This document shows, in pieces, positions 15,968-24,118 of a stretch of 48,895 nucleotides of DNA (positions within the stretch are counted from its first letter, which is position 1; every line of letters starts with the position of its first letter). The stretch spans positions 1 through 48,895 of the forward strand of contig JAFODP010000019.1 in assembly GCA_017380635.1 (NCBI GenBank). Reading direction: 5' to 3'. Source of the DNA: Bacteroidales bacterium. GTDB lineage: Bacteria; Bacteroidota; Bacteroidia; Bacteroidales; UBA1402. The notes beneath the pieces were generated by a model. It searched no databases and was not told the origin of the DNA. It worked only from the letters and a program-made list of their open reading frames with translations. Both the position numbers and the translations under genes were made by a program.

Positions 15968-17713
15968 ATGACAGAATTGAACAACCTTCCCCTTGAAGAG
16001 GAAAAGAAAAGCTTGAATTTTATTGAACAGATAGTGGAAGACGACCTGAAGAATGGTCTTAACGACGGACGTATCCAGACACGTTTCCCACCGGAACCTA
16101 ACGGCTATCTGCATATCGGTCATGCCAAAGCTATCTGTATGGACTTCGGAATGGCGCAAAAATATGGCGGTGTATGTAACCTCCGTTTCGACGATACCAA
16201 TCCTACCAAAGAAGATGTGGAATACGTTGAAGCTATCAAGGAAGATATTAAATGGCTTGGTTTTCAATGGGGTAACGAATATTATGCCTCGGATTATTTC
16301 CAACAGCTTTGGGATTTTGCCATCCGTTTGATTAAGGAAGGCAAAGCCTATATAGATGAACAATCGGCCGAAGAAATTGCTTCGCAGAAGGGTACACCTA
16401 CCCAGGCCGGTACCGAGAGTCCTTATCGCAATCGTCCGGTGGAAGAAAGTTTGGCTTTGTTCGAAAAAATGAACAGCGGCGAGATTGAAGAAGGAAAAAT
16501 GGTGTTGCGTGCCAAAATCGATATGGCCAGCTCGAACATGCACTTCCGCGATCCTATCATCTACCGCGTGGTAAAACATCCTCATCATCGCACCGGCGAC
16601 ACCTGGAAGGCTTATCCTATGTACGATTTCGCCCATGGTCAGAGCGATTATTTCGAAGGTGTGACGCATTCGCTTTGTACGCTTGAATTTGTGCCTCATC
16701 GTCCTTTGTACGACCTTTTTGTGGATTGGGTGAAAGAAGAACAAGATTTGAACGACCATCGTCCGCGTCAGTACGAATTCAATAAATTGAACCTCAACTA
16801 CACCTTGATGAGCAAACGTAACTTGCTGATTCTGGTGAAAGAAGGTTTGGTGAATGGTTGGGACGATCCTCGTATGCCAACGCTCTGCGCGTTCCGTCGT
16901 CGTGGTTATTCGCCCGAATCTATCCGTAAATTTATCGACAAAATCGGTTACACCACTTATGATGCTTTGAACGAATTCTCTTTGCTCGAAAGTGCTGTGC
17001 GCGAAGACTTGAACCAACGTTCTACCCGTGTTTCTGCCGTGCTCGATCCTGTAAAGCTCATCATTACGAATTATCCCGAAGGTCAGGTGGAACAAATGGA
17101 AGCTATCAACAATCCTGAAGATCCTAGCGCCGGCAGCCATATCATCGAATTCAGCCGCGAACTTTGGATGGAACGCGACGACTTCATGGAAGATGCTCCC
17201 AAGAAATATTTCCGCATGACGCCCGGTCAGGAAGTTCGTCTGAAGAATGCCTACATCGTGAAATGTACCGGTTGTGAAAAGGATGAAAACGGCCGCATTA
17301 CCACCGTTTACGCCGAATACGATCCCGAAACCAAAACCGGCATGCCGGGCAGCAACCGCAAGGTGAAAGGTACGCTTCATTGGCTCAGTTGCAATCATTG
17401 CCTCAAGGCCGAAGTGCGTTTGTACGACCGTTTGTGGAAAGTAGAAAATCCTCGCGACGAATTGGCTGCCATCCGCGAAGCCAAGCAATGCGATGTGCTG
17501 GAAGCGATGAAGGAAATTATCAATCCCGATTCATTGAATGTCATCAACGAATGTTATGTGGAAAAATTCCTGGCCGAAGCCAAGCCTTACGATTATTTCC
17601 AATTCCAACGTATCGGTTATTTCAATGTCGATCCTGATACTACTTCCGATCATTTGGTTTTCAACAAGACCGTCGGTTTGAAAGATACCTGGAGCAAGAT
17701 TAATGCAAAATAA
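15968..17713 (+). CDS. glnS: Glutaminyl-tRNA synthetase
   Basis: 581 residues, class Ic synthetase. FPPEPNGYLHIGHAKAI carries the HIGH signature (49-52) and LMSKRNL (280-286) is the KMSKS equivalent. The acceptor-binding NDHRPRQYEFNKLNLNYT region and the anticodon-binding beta-barrels follow. It charges tRNA-Gln with glutamine. The sequence reads as true GlnRS rather than GluRS (YEFNRLNL-type stretch, C-terminal barrels). The last 11 bases overlap the following TPR gene, so glnS, the TPR gene and aroE are likely one transcript. Confidence 0.96.
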   Translation: MTELNNLPLEEEKKSLNFIEQIVEDDLKNGLNDGRIQTRFPPEPNGYLHIGHAKAICMDFGMAQKYGGVCNLRFDDTNPTKEDVEYVEAIKEDIKWLGFQWGNEYYASDYFQQLWDFAIRLIKEGKAYIDEQSAEEIASQKGTPTQAGTESPYRNRPVEESLALFEKMNSGEIEEGKMVLRAKIDMASSNMHFRDPIIYRVVKHPHHRTGDTWKAYPMYDFAHGQSDYFEGVTHSLCTLEFVPHRPLYDLFVDWVKEEQDLNDHRPRQYEFNKLNLNYTLMSKRNLLILVKEGLVNGWDDPRMPTLCAFRRRGYSPESIRKFIDKIGYTTYDALNEFSLLESAVREDLNQRSTRVSAVLDPVKLIITNYPEGQVEQMEAINNPEDPSAGSHIIEFSRELWMERDDFMEDAPKKYFRMTPGQEVRLKNAYIVKCTGCEKDENGRITTVYAEYDPETKTGMPGSNRKVKGTLHWLSCNHCLKAEVRLYDRLWKVENPRDELAAIREAKQCDVLEAMKEIINPDSLNVINECYVEKFLAEAKPYDYFQFQRIGYFNVDPDTTSDHLVFNKTVGLKDTWSKINAK

Positions 17714-19079
17714 CGCCTCAAGGCAACAATATGCGCAGTCTTTGGCCAAGCGCTACGAAGCAATGCGCGCCAAAGGAGAGTCTATCTATTTGGATGTCGG
17801 TGATTTTGATCGTCTTATCGAATATTATTTGATGGAGAACGACAACGATACCGCCGCCGAGCTGATAGACTTGGCGCTTTCTATACATCCTCGTAACGAG
17901 TTTATTCTGTTGAAACGTGTGGCCTGGTTGTTGCAGACAGAACGTCCGCAAGAAGCTTTGGCCTTGGTGGAACAATTGCCTCAGAACGAAGATACAGAAC
18001 TGATGTTGGCCTCGGTTTATCTGGCTTTGGGCCGCAAAAAAGAAGCCTTGCAACTTTTTCGTCGCAATCTGGAAATGAGCAAGGGAGACCAGTCGCTTTA
18101 TTGTTCCGATGTGGCCGATGTGTTGATGCATTACGAATTCTATGCCGATGCTTTGGCTTTCATCAAACAAGGTTTGCAGCACAATCCCAAAGACGAAGAA
18201 TTGTACCAACAAGCCATCGATGTGTCTTATCTGATGGGCGATTTGAATGCTTGCGTGGATTATTTTCGCCGATTGTTGGATGAATATCCCTACGATGCGC
18301 AGTCTTGGGCAAGATTGGGTTCTTTGTATTTGAATATGAATCAGTTGGAAGAAGCAGTGAATGCTTTGGAATTTGCCAATGCGGCTGCTTCCAAGCCGGA
18401 ACTCACGGTCTGCGTGGAACTGGGTCATGCTTACGGCCGATTGTTGCAATACGACAGTGCCATCGATGCTTATCAGCAGGCTTACGATTTGATGGAAGAA
18501 CCTCATGCCTCCAGCTTGGGAAAAGGCGACTTAGCCGGTTGTCTGGCCGAATGTTACGAGCACAAGAACGAATTGGATTTGGCTTTGAGTTGGTATTATA
18601 AGGCTTTGGAACACAATCCTCAAGATGATATGGCCTGTGTGGGTATTGCTTTTTGTTTGTCTCAACAGAAAGATTATTCACAAGCGATGTCGTATTACGA
18701 AAAGGCGCTGGCGCTGAATCCTGCTAACAAAGAAATTTGGTTGGGCATTGCAGAATTGTTGGTGAGCATAGAGCAGTACGATGCGGCTATCGTGGCTTAT
18801 AAACAGGCTTTGGAAGGCGTTGAAGATCCTAATCTTGAGGTGCTTTTTGCTTTGGCTAATTTGCATTTTCAAGTGGGTGAATACCAATCGGCTTTGGAAA
18901 TTTTTCTGCTGATTAAAGACAAGAATCTGCCTATGCCCAATCTGCATCTTTGTCTGGCGCTTTGCTATGCCATGCTCGATCAGGAAGCGGACGCCGAATA
19001 TTATCTGAAACTGGCTATCAGCGATGATGCAAAGGCTAAACAAGTATATGAAGAAATATTAAAGGAGGCACGACAATGA
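17703..19079 (+). CDS. Tetratricopeptide repeat protein
   Basis: 458 residues with no signal peptide, made almost wholly of about ten TPR units. Clear ones are in the ranges 55-120, 195-300 (AWARLGSLYLNMNQLEEAVNALEFANAAA) and 300-420 (DMACVGIAFCLSQQKDYSQAMSYYEKALALNPAN). It is predicted to be a cytosolic scaffold. The start at ATG 17703 overlaps the glnS 3' end by 11 bp, and its stop overlaps the aroE start by 4 bp, so translation is coupled on both sides. Binding partners cannot be deduced. Confidence 0.88.
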   Translation: MQNNASRQQYAQSLAKRYEAMRAKGESIYLDVGDFDRLIEYYLMENDNDTAAELIDLALSIHPRNEFILLKRVAWLLQTERPQEALALVEQLPQNEDTELMLASVYLALGRKKEALQLFRRNLEMSKGDQSLYCSDVADVLMHYEFYADALAFIKQGLQHNPKDEELYQQAIDVSYLMGDLNACVDYFRRLLDEYPYDAQSWARLGSLYLNMNQLEEAVNALEFANAAASKPELTVCVELGHAYGRLLQYDSAIDAYQQAYDLMEEPHASSLGKGDLAGCLAECYEHKNELDLALSWYYKALEHNPQDDMACVGIAFCLSQQKDYSQAMSYYEKALALNPANKEIWLGIAELLVSIEQYDAAIVAYKQALEGVEDPNLEVLFALANLHFQVGEYQSALEIFLLIKDKNLPMPNLHLCLALCYAMLDQEADAEYYLKLAISDDAKAKQVYEEILKEARQ

Positions 19080-19900
19080 AAGAATTCGGTATCATCGGAT
19101 ATCCCTTGGGACATTCCTTTTCGCAGAAGTATTTTACGGAAAAATTTGAAAATGAAGGCATTGATGCTTGTTACCAACTTTTTCCTTTAGAAAGCATTGA
19201 ACAATTTCCGGCGCTGATTGCTTCCCATCCCGATTTGGTTGGTTTGAATGTGACCATTCCATACAAGCAAGCCGTCATTCCTTATCTGGACGAATTGTCG
19301 GACGATGCCAAGGCGATGGGTGCGGTGAACGTCATTCGCGTGGAACGTAAGGGAACTGCCGTGAAATTGATTGGTCACAATAGCGATTTTGTGGGTTTTC
19401 GCGATTCGATGGAAAGTTTGTTGCCCATGTTGCAGGAGCGCGATATGGCGGCTCAATGGCTGGTGCCCGGTAGCTATATTTTGCCTGGCGCAAATATGTA
19501 TCGTCCTTTGAAAGCTTTGGTGTTGGGGACGGGCGGTGCCAGTAAAGCCGTGGTGTACGCTTTGCATCAACTGGATATTCCTACGCAATTGGTTTCGCGC
19601 AAGGCCGGCCTCATCGATGGACAGGAAGTGATCTGTTATGAACAATTAAACGAAGAAATACTCTCTGAATATCAGATTATTGTAAATACGACACCTTTGG
19701 GTATGTTTCCGAAAGTAGATGCTTGCGCCGATATCCCGTATCAATATTTGTCGAAAAGTCATTTGTTGTACGACGTGGTGTACAATCCAGAAGAAACGCT
19801 CTTTTTGAAAAAGGGTAGAGACAGGGGCTGTTTCACTAAGAATGGTCTGGAAATGTTGTATGGACAAGCCGTTGAAGCATGGCGCATTTGGAATGAATAA
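19076..19900 (+). CDS. aroE: Shikimate dehydrogenase
   Basis: 274 residues. The shikimate-binding motifs are GYPLGHSFSQ (8-17), NVTIPYK with catalytic Lys64, and GHNSDFVGF with Asp104. The NADP-binding loop is GTGGASKA at 151-158, and NTTPLGMFP and the final KNGLEMLYGQAVEAWRIW are also typical. It reduces 3-dehydroshikimate to shikimate with NADPH in aromatic amino-acid synthesis. Between residues 115 and 146 it carries an extra segment (QERDMAAQWLVPGSYILPG region) beyond the compact E. coli enzyme. Start ATG overlaps the TPR stop (ATGA). Confidence 0.94.
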   Translation: MKEFGIIGYPLGHSFSQKYFTEKFENEGIDACYQLFPLESIEQFPALIASHPDLVGLNVTIPYKQAVIPYLDELSDDAKAMGAVNVIRVERKGTAVKLIGHNSDFVGFRDSMESLLPMLQERDMAAQWLVPGSYILPGANMYRPLKALVLGTGGASKAVVYALHQLDIPTQLVSRKAGLIDGQEVICYEQLNEEILSEYQIIVNTTPLGMFPKVDACADIPYQYLSKSHLLYDVVYNPEETLFLKKGRDRGCFTKNGLEMLYGQAVEAWRIWNE

Positions 19901-19939
19901 TTCGCTTTGAAAAGCGCTCAAATATTGAATAAGAAATTT

Positions 19940-20086
19940 TACAAATATAGTGAAAGGCGAGAGCAGAAAAAAAGCTTGCTTGGTTTTATGCCGAGCCGCA
20001 TCCTATATTCTACAAATATAGCGAGAGTAGAATAAGCAAGCTTGCTTGAATTTTAGCTGAGCTGTAATAGAAATTTTACAAATATT
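19940..20086. repeat. Imperfect tandem repeat carrying promoter-like CAAATATA boxes
   Basis: The core TACAAATATA(G/T) recurs at 19940, 20011 and 20077 (spacing 71 and 66 bp). Between cores the units share GCGAGAG(C/T)AGAA, AAGCTTGCTT and a (G/C)CTGAGC/GCCGAGC-type stretch. CAAATATA is a perfect minus-strand -7 box (TATATTTG). The element sits between aroE and the OPT transporter; no minus-strand gene follows it. Confidence 0.6.
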
Positions 20087-20100
20087 AACAATAAAGATTT

Positions 20101-22074
20101 ATGAAAACAGAATTGCCAGAAAACGCCTATCGTCCTTTGGAGGATGGCGAAGTGTACGAACCGGTGATGTCGCCCAAGAAAGTGTATCCCGAGGCGAATG
20201 TTTGGTCGGTTACCTGGGGTCTGCTTATGGCTGTACTTTTCTCAGCTGCAGCGGCTTATCTAGGTTTGAAAGTGGGACAGGTTTTCGAAGCAGCCATTCC
20301 CATTGCTATTATCGCAGTTGGTCTTTCCAGCGTTACCAAGCGTAAAAATGCTTTGGGCGAAAATGTCTTGATTCAATCTATCGGTTCTTGTTCGGGTGTG
20401 ATTGTGGCCGGTGCTATTTTTACCTTGCCCGCGCTCTACATTCTGCAAGCCAAGTATCCCGACATGACAGTGAATTTCATGCAAGTATTCCTTAGCTCTT
20501 TGTTGGGCGGTATTTTGGGTATCTTGTTTCTGATTCCTTTCCGTAAATATTTCGTGTCGGATATGCACGGTAAATATCCTTTCCCCGAAGCAACTGCTAC
20601 TACTCAGGTACTTATGTCGGGCGAAAAGGGTGCCGGACAAGCCAAACCATTGATCTTCGCAGGTCTTATCGGTGGTTTGTACGATTTTATCGTGGCCACT
20701 TTCGGACTTTGGACCGAAAACTTCACTTCTCGTGTATGCACCTGGGGTGTAGCTTTGGCCGAAAAAGCCAAGTTGGTTTTCAGTATCAATACCGGCGCTG
20801 CTGTGTTGGGTCTGGGTTATATCGTAGGTTTGAAATATGCAGCCATCATCACCATTGGTTCGGCTTTGGTTTGGTTCGTTATCGTTCCGCTTTTGCCTTT
20901 GTTGGGCGATGATTTCCTGCAGATGCTCAATCCTGCCGTTACCGATGTAGTGGCCAACATGTCTCCCGAAGCCATCTTCTCTAATTTTGCCCGTCATATC
21001 GGTATTGGTGGTATTGCCATGGCTGGTATTTTGGGTATCATTAAATCGTGGCCCGTCATTGAGAGTGCCGTCGGTTTGGCTGCCAGCGAAATGAAAGGCA
21101 AAGGTCAGAAAGTGGATGCAGAAGTCTTGCGTACACGTCGCGATATTTCCATGAAGGTGATTATCGTGGGTATTATTGTGGCCCTTTTGGCTGTTTTCGC
21201 CTTTTTCTTCTTTGGCGTGATGGACTTCAATCTTTTGCATGCGGTAGTTGGTATTTTGGTGGTGGGCGTTATCGCATTCCTCTTTACCACCGTGGCTGCC
21301 AATGCTATTGCTATTGTGGGTTCTAACCCCGTTTCAGGTATGACGCTGATGACTTTGATTCTGGCTTCCGTTATTATGGTGGCCGTCGGATTGAAGGGTA
21401 GTACCGGTATCGTGTCTGCTCTGATTATGGGAGGTGTGGTGTGTACGGCTTTGTCTATGGCCGGCGGTTTCATCACCGACTTGAAGATTGGTTATTGGTT
21501 GGGTTCTACTCCCGCCGTACAGCAAACCTGGAAATTCCTCGGCACCTTGGTTTCTGCTTTGACGGTAGGCGGTGTGCTCATTATCTTGAACAAGACTTAC
21601 GGTTTCGTGGGCGACAATGCTTTGGTGGCTCCTCAAGCTAACGCCATGGCTGCTGTAATCGATCCTTTGATGTCGGGCACCGGTGCTCCTTGGTGGTTGT
21701 ATGCGAGCGGTGCCGTATTGGCTTTGGTGCTCAATTTCTTCAAGGTGCCCGTGTTGGCTTTCGCTTTGGGTATGTTCATTCCTTTCCAATTGAATATTCC
21801 TTTGGTAGTGGGCGGTTTCATCAACTGGTTTGTGGGTTCTCGCTCTAAGGATGCCAAGCTCAATAGCGAACGTGTTGAAAAAGGTACGCTTATCGCATCA
21901 GGTTTTATTGCCGGTGGTGCTTTGATGGGCGTTGTCAGCGCGGCTTTGCGTTTTGCCGGCATCGACTGGATGATGACCGCTTGGAACCAAGGCACAGGTG
22001 CCGAAGTGCTCTCTATTGTGATGTATGCGGCTCTGATTGGCTACTTCATCTACACCGTGCTGAAGAAAAAATAA
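20101..22074 (+). CDS. Oligopeptide transporter, OPT family
   Basis: 657 residues with about 15-16 hydrophobic segments, the OPT (oligopeptide transporter) fold. Typical stretches are NVWSVTWGLLMAVLFSAAAAYLGLKVGQVFEAAIPIAIIAVG near the N-terminus and KYPFPEATATTQVLMSGEKG, followed by a large loop. It would import peptides by proton symport through the inner membrane. It is a single gene with an unclear promoter; the repeat at 19940-20086 lies directly upstream, and a terminator follows at 22113. gdhA comes next, which fits a role in peptide and amino-acid nitrogen supply, but they are separate units. Substrate is not determined. Confidence 0.9.
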   Translation: MKTELPENAYRPLEDGEVYEPVMSPKKVYPEANVWSVTWGLLMAVLFSAAAAYLGLKVGQVFEAAIPIAIIAVGLSSVTKRKNALGENVLIQSIGSCSGVIVAGAIFTLPALYILQAKYPDMTVNFMQVFLSSLLGGILGILFLIPFRKYFVSDMHGKYPFPEATATTQVLMSGEKGAGQAKPLIFAGLIGGLYDFIVATFGLWTENFTSRVCTWGVALAEKAKLVFSINTGAAVLGLGYIVGLKYAAIITIGSALVWFVIVPLLPLLGDDFLQMLNPAVTDVVANMSPEAIFSNFARHIGIGGIAMAGILGIIKSWPVIESAVGLAASEMKGKGQKVDAEVLRTRRDISMKVIIVGIIVALLAVFAFFFFGVMDFNLLHAVVGILVVGVIAFLFTTVAANAIAIVGSNPVSGMTLMTLILASVIMVAVGLKGSTGIVSALIMGGVVCTALSMAGGFITDLKIGYWLGSTPAVQQTWKFLGTLVSALTVGGVLIILNKTYGFVGDNALVAPQANAMAAVIDPLMSGTGAPWWLYASGAVLALVLNFFKVPVLAFALGMFIPFQLNIPLVVGGFINWFVGSRSKDAKLNSERVEKGTLIASGFIAGGALMGVVSAALRFAGIDWMMTAWNQGTGAEVLSIVMYAALIGYFIYTVLKKK

Positions 22075-22112
22075 AGCATTCTCTCTCGGTTAAGTACGAA
22101 AGATAAATGGAT

Positions 22113-22152
22113 AACTGCGTCGAACTTAGGTGTTTGGCGCAGTTTTCTTTTC
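22113..22152 (+). terminator. Terminator after the OPT transporter gene
   Basis: A 13-bp stem with G-U wobbles (AACTGCG at 22113-22119 with CGCAGTT at 22138-22144, continued inward by CGAAC/GTTTG), followed by TTCTTTTC. Confidence 0.75.
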
Positions 22153-22269
22153 AAGTAAATGGCTTTGTTTTGAGCCATGATGTTTTTGCAGTTTGTCTAA
22201 CTTTGATCTTGTTTTTAACATTTAACAAAAAATTAACGTTCTTTAGGAAGAACTAGTGTCAAAGCCGAT

Positions 22270-22277
22270 TATATTTG
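22270..22277 (+). promoter_or_regulatory. -7 element of the gdhA promoter
   Basis: TATATTTG matches TAnnTTTG exactly, 25 bp before the chosen gdhA start. A TTTA at 22242 is the only -33-like sequence and is a little too far, so the -33 box is weak. Confidence 0.5.
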
Positions 22278-22301
22278 CCTTTGTATTTTTATGCAAATAT
22301 T

Positions 22302-23639
22302 ATGAATACCGAACTATTGATGGCTCGTTTGGAAGCTAAGCATCCGGCTGAGCGCGAGTACTTGCAAGCAGTACACGAAGTTTTGTTAAGTGTGGAAGAC
22401 ATTTACAATCAGCACCCTGAGTTTGAAAAAGCTAGAATCATAGAACGTTTGGTGGAACCCGATAGAATCTTCACTTTCAAAGTGCCTTGGGTGGACGATA
22501 AAGGTGATATTCAGGTGAATACGGGTTATCGCGTACAATTCAACAATGCTATTGGTCCTTACAAGGGCGGTTTGCGTTTCCATGCTTCTGTAAATCTTTC
22601 CATCTTGAAATTCCTGGGCTTCGAACAGACTTTCAAAAATGCTCTGACCACTTTGCCTATGGGCGGTGCCAAGGGTGGTTCCGATTTCAGTCCTAAAGGA
22701 AAATCTTCTGCCGAAATTCAACGATTCTGCCACAGTTTTATGCTGGAATTGTGGCGTAATATCGGACCCGATACCGATGTGCCTGCCGGCGATATTGGTG
22801 TGGGCGCCCGTGAAGTGGCTTATATGTATGCCATGTACAAAAAGTTGGCTCGCGAAAATACGGGCGTGTTTACCGGTAAAGGTCTGGCTTTCGGCGGTTC
22901 GCTCATTCGTCCTGAAGCTACCGGTTTCGGTGGATTGTATTTCGTGAAGCAAATGCTGGAAACTGCCGGCAAGGGTATCGAGGGCAAGACTATTGCTATT
23001 TCAGGATTTGGTAATGTGGCTTGGGGCGCTGCTACCAAAGCTACCGAAATGGGCGCCAAAGTAGTAACGCTTTCCGGTCCTGATGGTTATATTTACGATG
23101 CCGATGGTTTGAACGAAGAAAAGATTGCGTACATGCTCGAACTTCGTGCTGCCAACAACGACGAAATTGCACCTTATGCCGACAAATTCCATGTGCCTTT
23201 CTTCCCCGGACGTCGTCCTTGGGAGCAGAAAGTGGATATCGCTTTACCTTGCGCCACCCAAAACGAACTCAATCTTGATGATGCTAAGGCTCTTATTGCC
23301 AATGGTGTACTTTGTGTGGGTGAAATTTCCAATATGGGTTGTACGCCCGAAGCTATCGATGCCTTTATTCAAGCTAAGGTGTTGTATGGTCCGGGTAAGG
23401 CTGTGAATGCCGGCGGTGTGGCTACTTCTGGTCTGGAAATGACGCAGAATGCCATGCATTTGTCGTGGAGTGCCGAAGAAGTGGATGCTCGTCTGCATCA
23501 GATTATGTCCGACATCCACCAGCAATGTGTGCGTTATGGCAAACAGCCCGACGGCTACATCAACTACATGAAGGGTGCCAATGTGGCCGGTTTCATGAAA
23601 GTGGCCCAAGCTATGCTCGACCAAGGTTTCCTCGGATAA
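22302..23639 (+). CDS. gdhA: NADP-type glutamate dehydrogenase
   Basis: 445 residues, the standard length for hexameric bacterial GDH, from ATG 22302. An in-frame TTG at 22275 lies inside the promoter -7 box and is rejected. Motifs are GPYKGGLRFH, PMGGAKGGSDF with the catalytic Lys, PAGDIGVGAREV, and the Rossmann loop SGFGNVAWGAA. It makes glutamate from 2-oxoglutarate and ammonia. Cofactor preference is most likely NADPH by family length and sequence (SGFGNVAWG); NADH use cannot be excluded. Confidence 0.95.
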   Translation: MNTELLMARLEAKHPAEREYLQAVHEVLLSVEDIYNQHPEFEKARIIERLVEPDRIFTFKVPWVDDKGDIQVNTGYRVQFNNAIGPYKGGLRFHASVNLSILKFLGFEQTFKNALTTLPMGGAKGGSDFSPKGKSSAEIQRFCHSFMLELWRNIGPDTDVPAGDIGVGAREVAYMYAMYKKLARENTGVFTGKGLAFGGSLIRPEATGFGGLYFVKQMLETAGKGIEGKTIAISGFGNVAWGAATKATEMGAKVVTLSGPDGYIYDADGLNEEKIAYMLELRAANNDEIAPYADKFHVPFFPGRRPWEQKVDIALPCATQNELNLDDAKALIANGVLCVGEISNMGCTPEAIDAFIQAKVLYGPGKAVNAGGVATSGLEMTQNAMHLSWSAEEVDARLHQIMSDIHQQCVRYGKQPDGYINYMKGANVAGFMKVAQAMLDQGFLG

Positions 23640-23682
23640 TCGTAATCAATCAATCTTATTTGTTAAAATTTCCATTCAGTCG

Positions 23683-23716
23683 CTCCTGCAGGTCTTATGG
23701 CTTGCAGGAGTTTTTC
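23683..23716 (+). terminator. Terminator of gdhA
   Basis: The stem CTCCTGCA (23683-23690) / TGCAGGAG (23703-23710) has a 12-nt loop and is followed by TTTTTCTT, 44 bp after the gdhA stop. Confidence 0.88.
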
Positions 23717-23734
23717 TTATGAATGGCTCATTTA

Positions 23735-24004
23735 TTTGCGGGCACTGTCGGAGCGCGGCTAAACGCGCTTCGCTATTTCGCTCATCGCTTCGCTATTCCG
23801 TTTGCGGACACTGTCGAAGCTCGGCTAAACGCGCTTCGCGGCTGCGCTTGGCATCTAGCCTAAAACGAAGAACTCGGCCTTTTAGCCGGCCTCAGATTCC
23901 TTCGGCCGGCTAACGCGCCTCAAACAACTTCGTTTCTTCACGGCCATCCGTCTGCGCTCCGCTATTTCGCTCATCGCTACATGCCGCGCTCCGACAGTGT
24001 CCGC
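23735..24004. repeat. GC-rich element with terminal inverted repeats, internal direct repeat and hairpin
   Basis: A 22-bp inverted repeat (23738-23759 versus 23983-24004, one mismatch) bounds the element. A 39-bp direct repeat (23735-23773 and 23801-23839, three mismatches) lies inside it. At the centre is the hairpin AGCCGGCC / GGCCGGCT (23884-23911) nested in AAACGAAG / CTTCGTTT (23863-23935). Base composition is far from the flanks. The small open frames inside it repeat the same motif and look like by-products. It fills most of the 479-bp gap between gdhA and valS; the remainder is two terminators. No transposase is present. Confidence 0.75.
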
Positions 24005-24028
24005 AGGTGAAGTTGCTTGGTGTAAATC

Positions 24029-24072
24029 AATGAAAAAGAGCAACACTTTCATGAAAGAATGTGTTGCTCTTT
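24029..24072 (-). terminator. Terminator of valS
   Basis: A perfect 12-bp stem, AAAGAGCAACAC (24035-24046) / GTGTTGCTCTTT (24061-24072), read on the minus strand continues into TTTTTCATT. It lies 47 bp after the valS stop. Confidence 0.88.
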
Positions 24073-24118
24073 GGGTTCGTGGCGAATGGATTGCCTTGTT
24101 TATGACAAGCGTTCTTGC

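Noticed and set aside
15887..17488. Minus-strand open frame of 533 codons opposite glnS.
   Set aside because: glnS has clear HIGH and KMSKS-like motifs on the plus strand; the antisense translation is low-complexity and without motifs.
23719..23913. Small plus-strand frame with repeated CGHCRS motifs.
   Set aside because: The repeat comes from the 39-bp direct repeat of the noncoding element; no start context and atypical composition.
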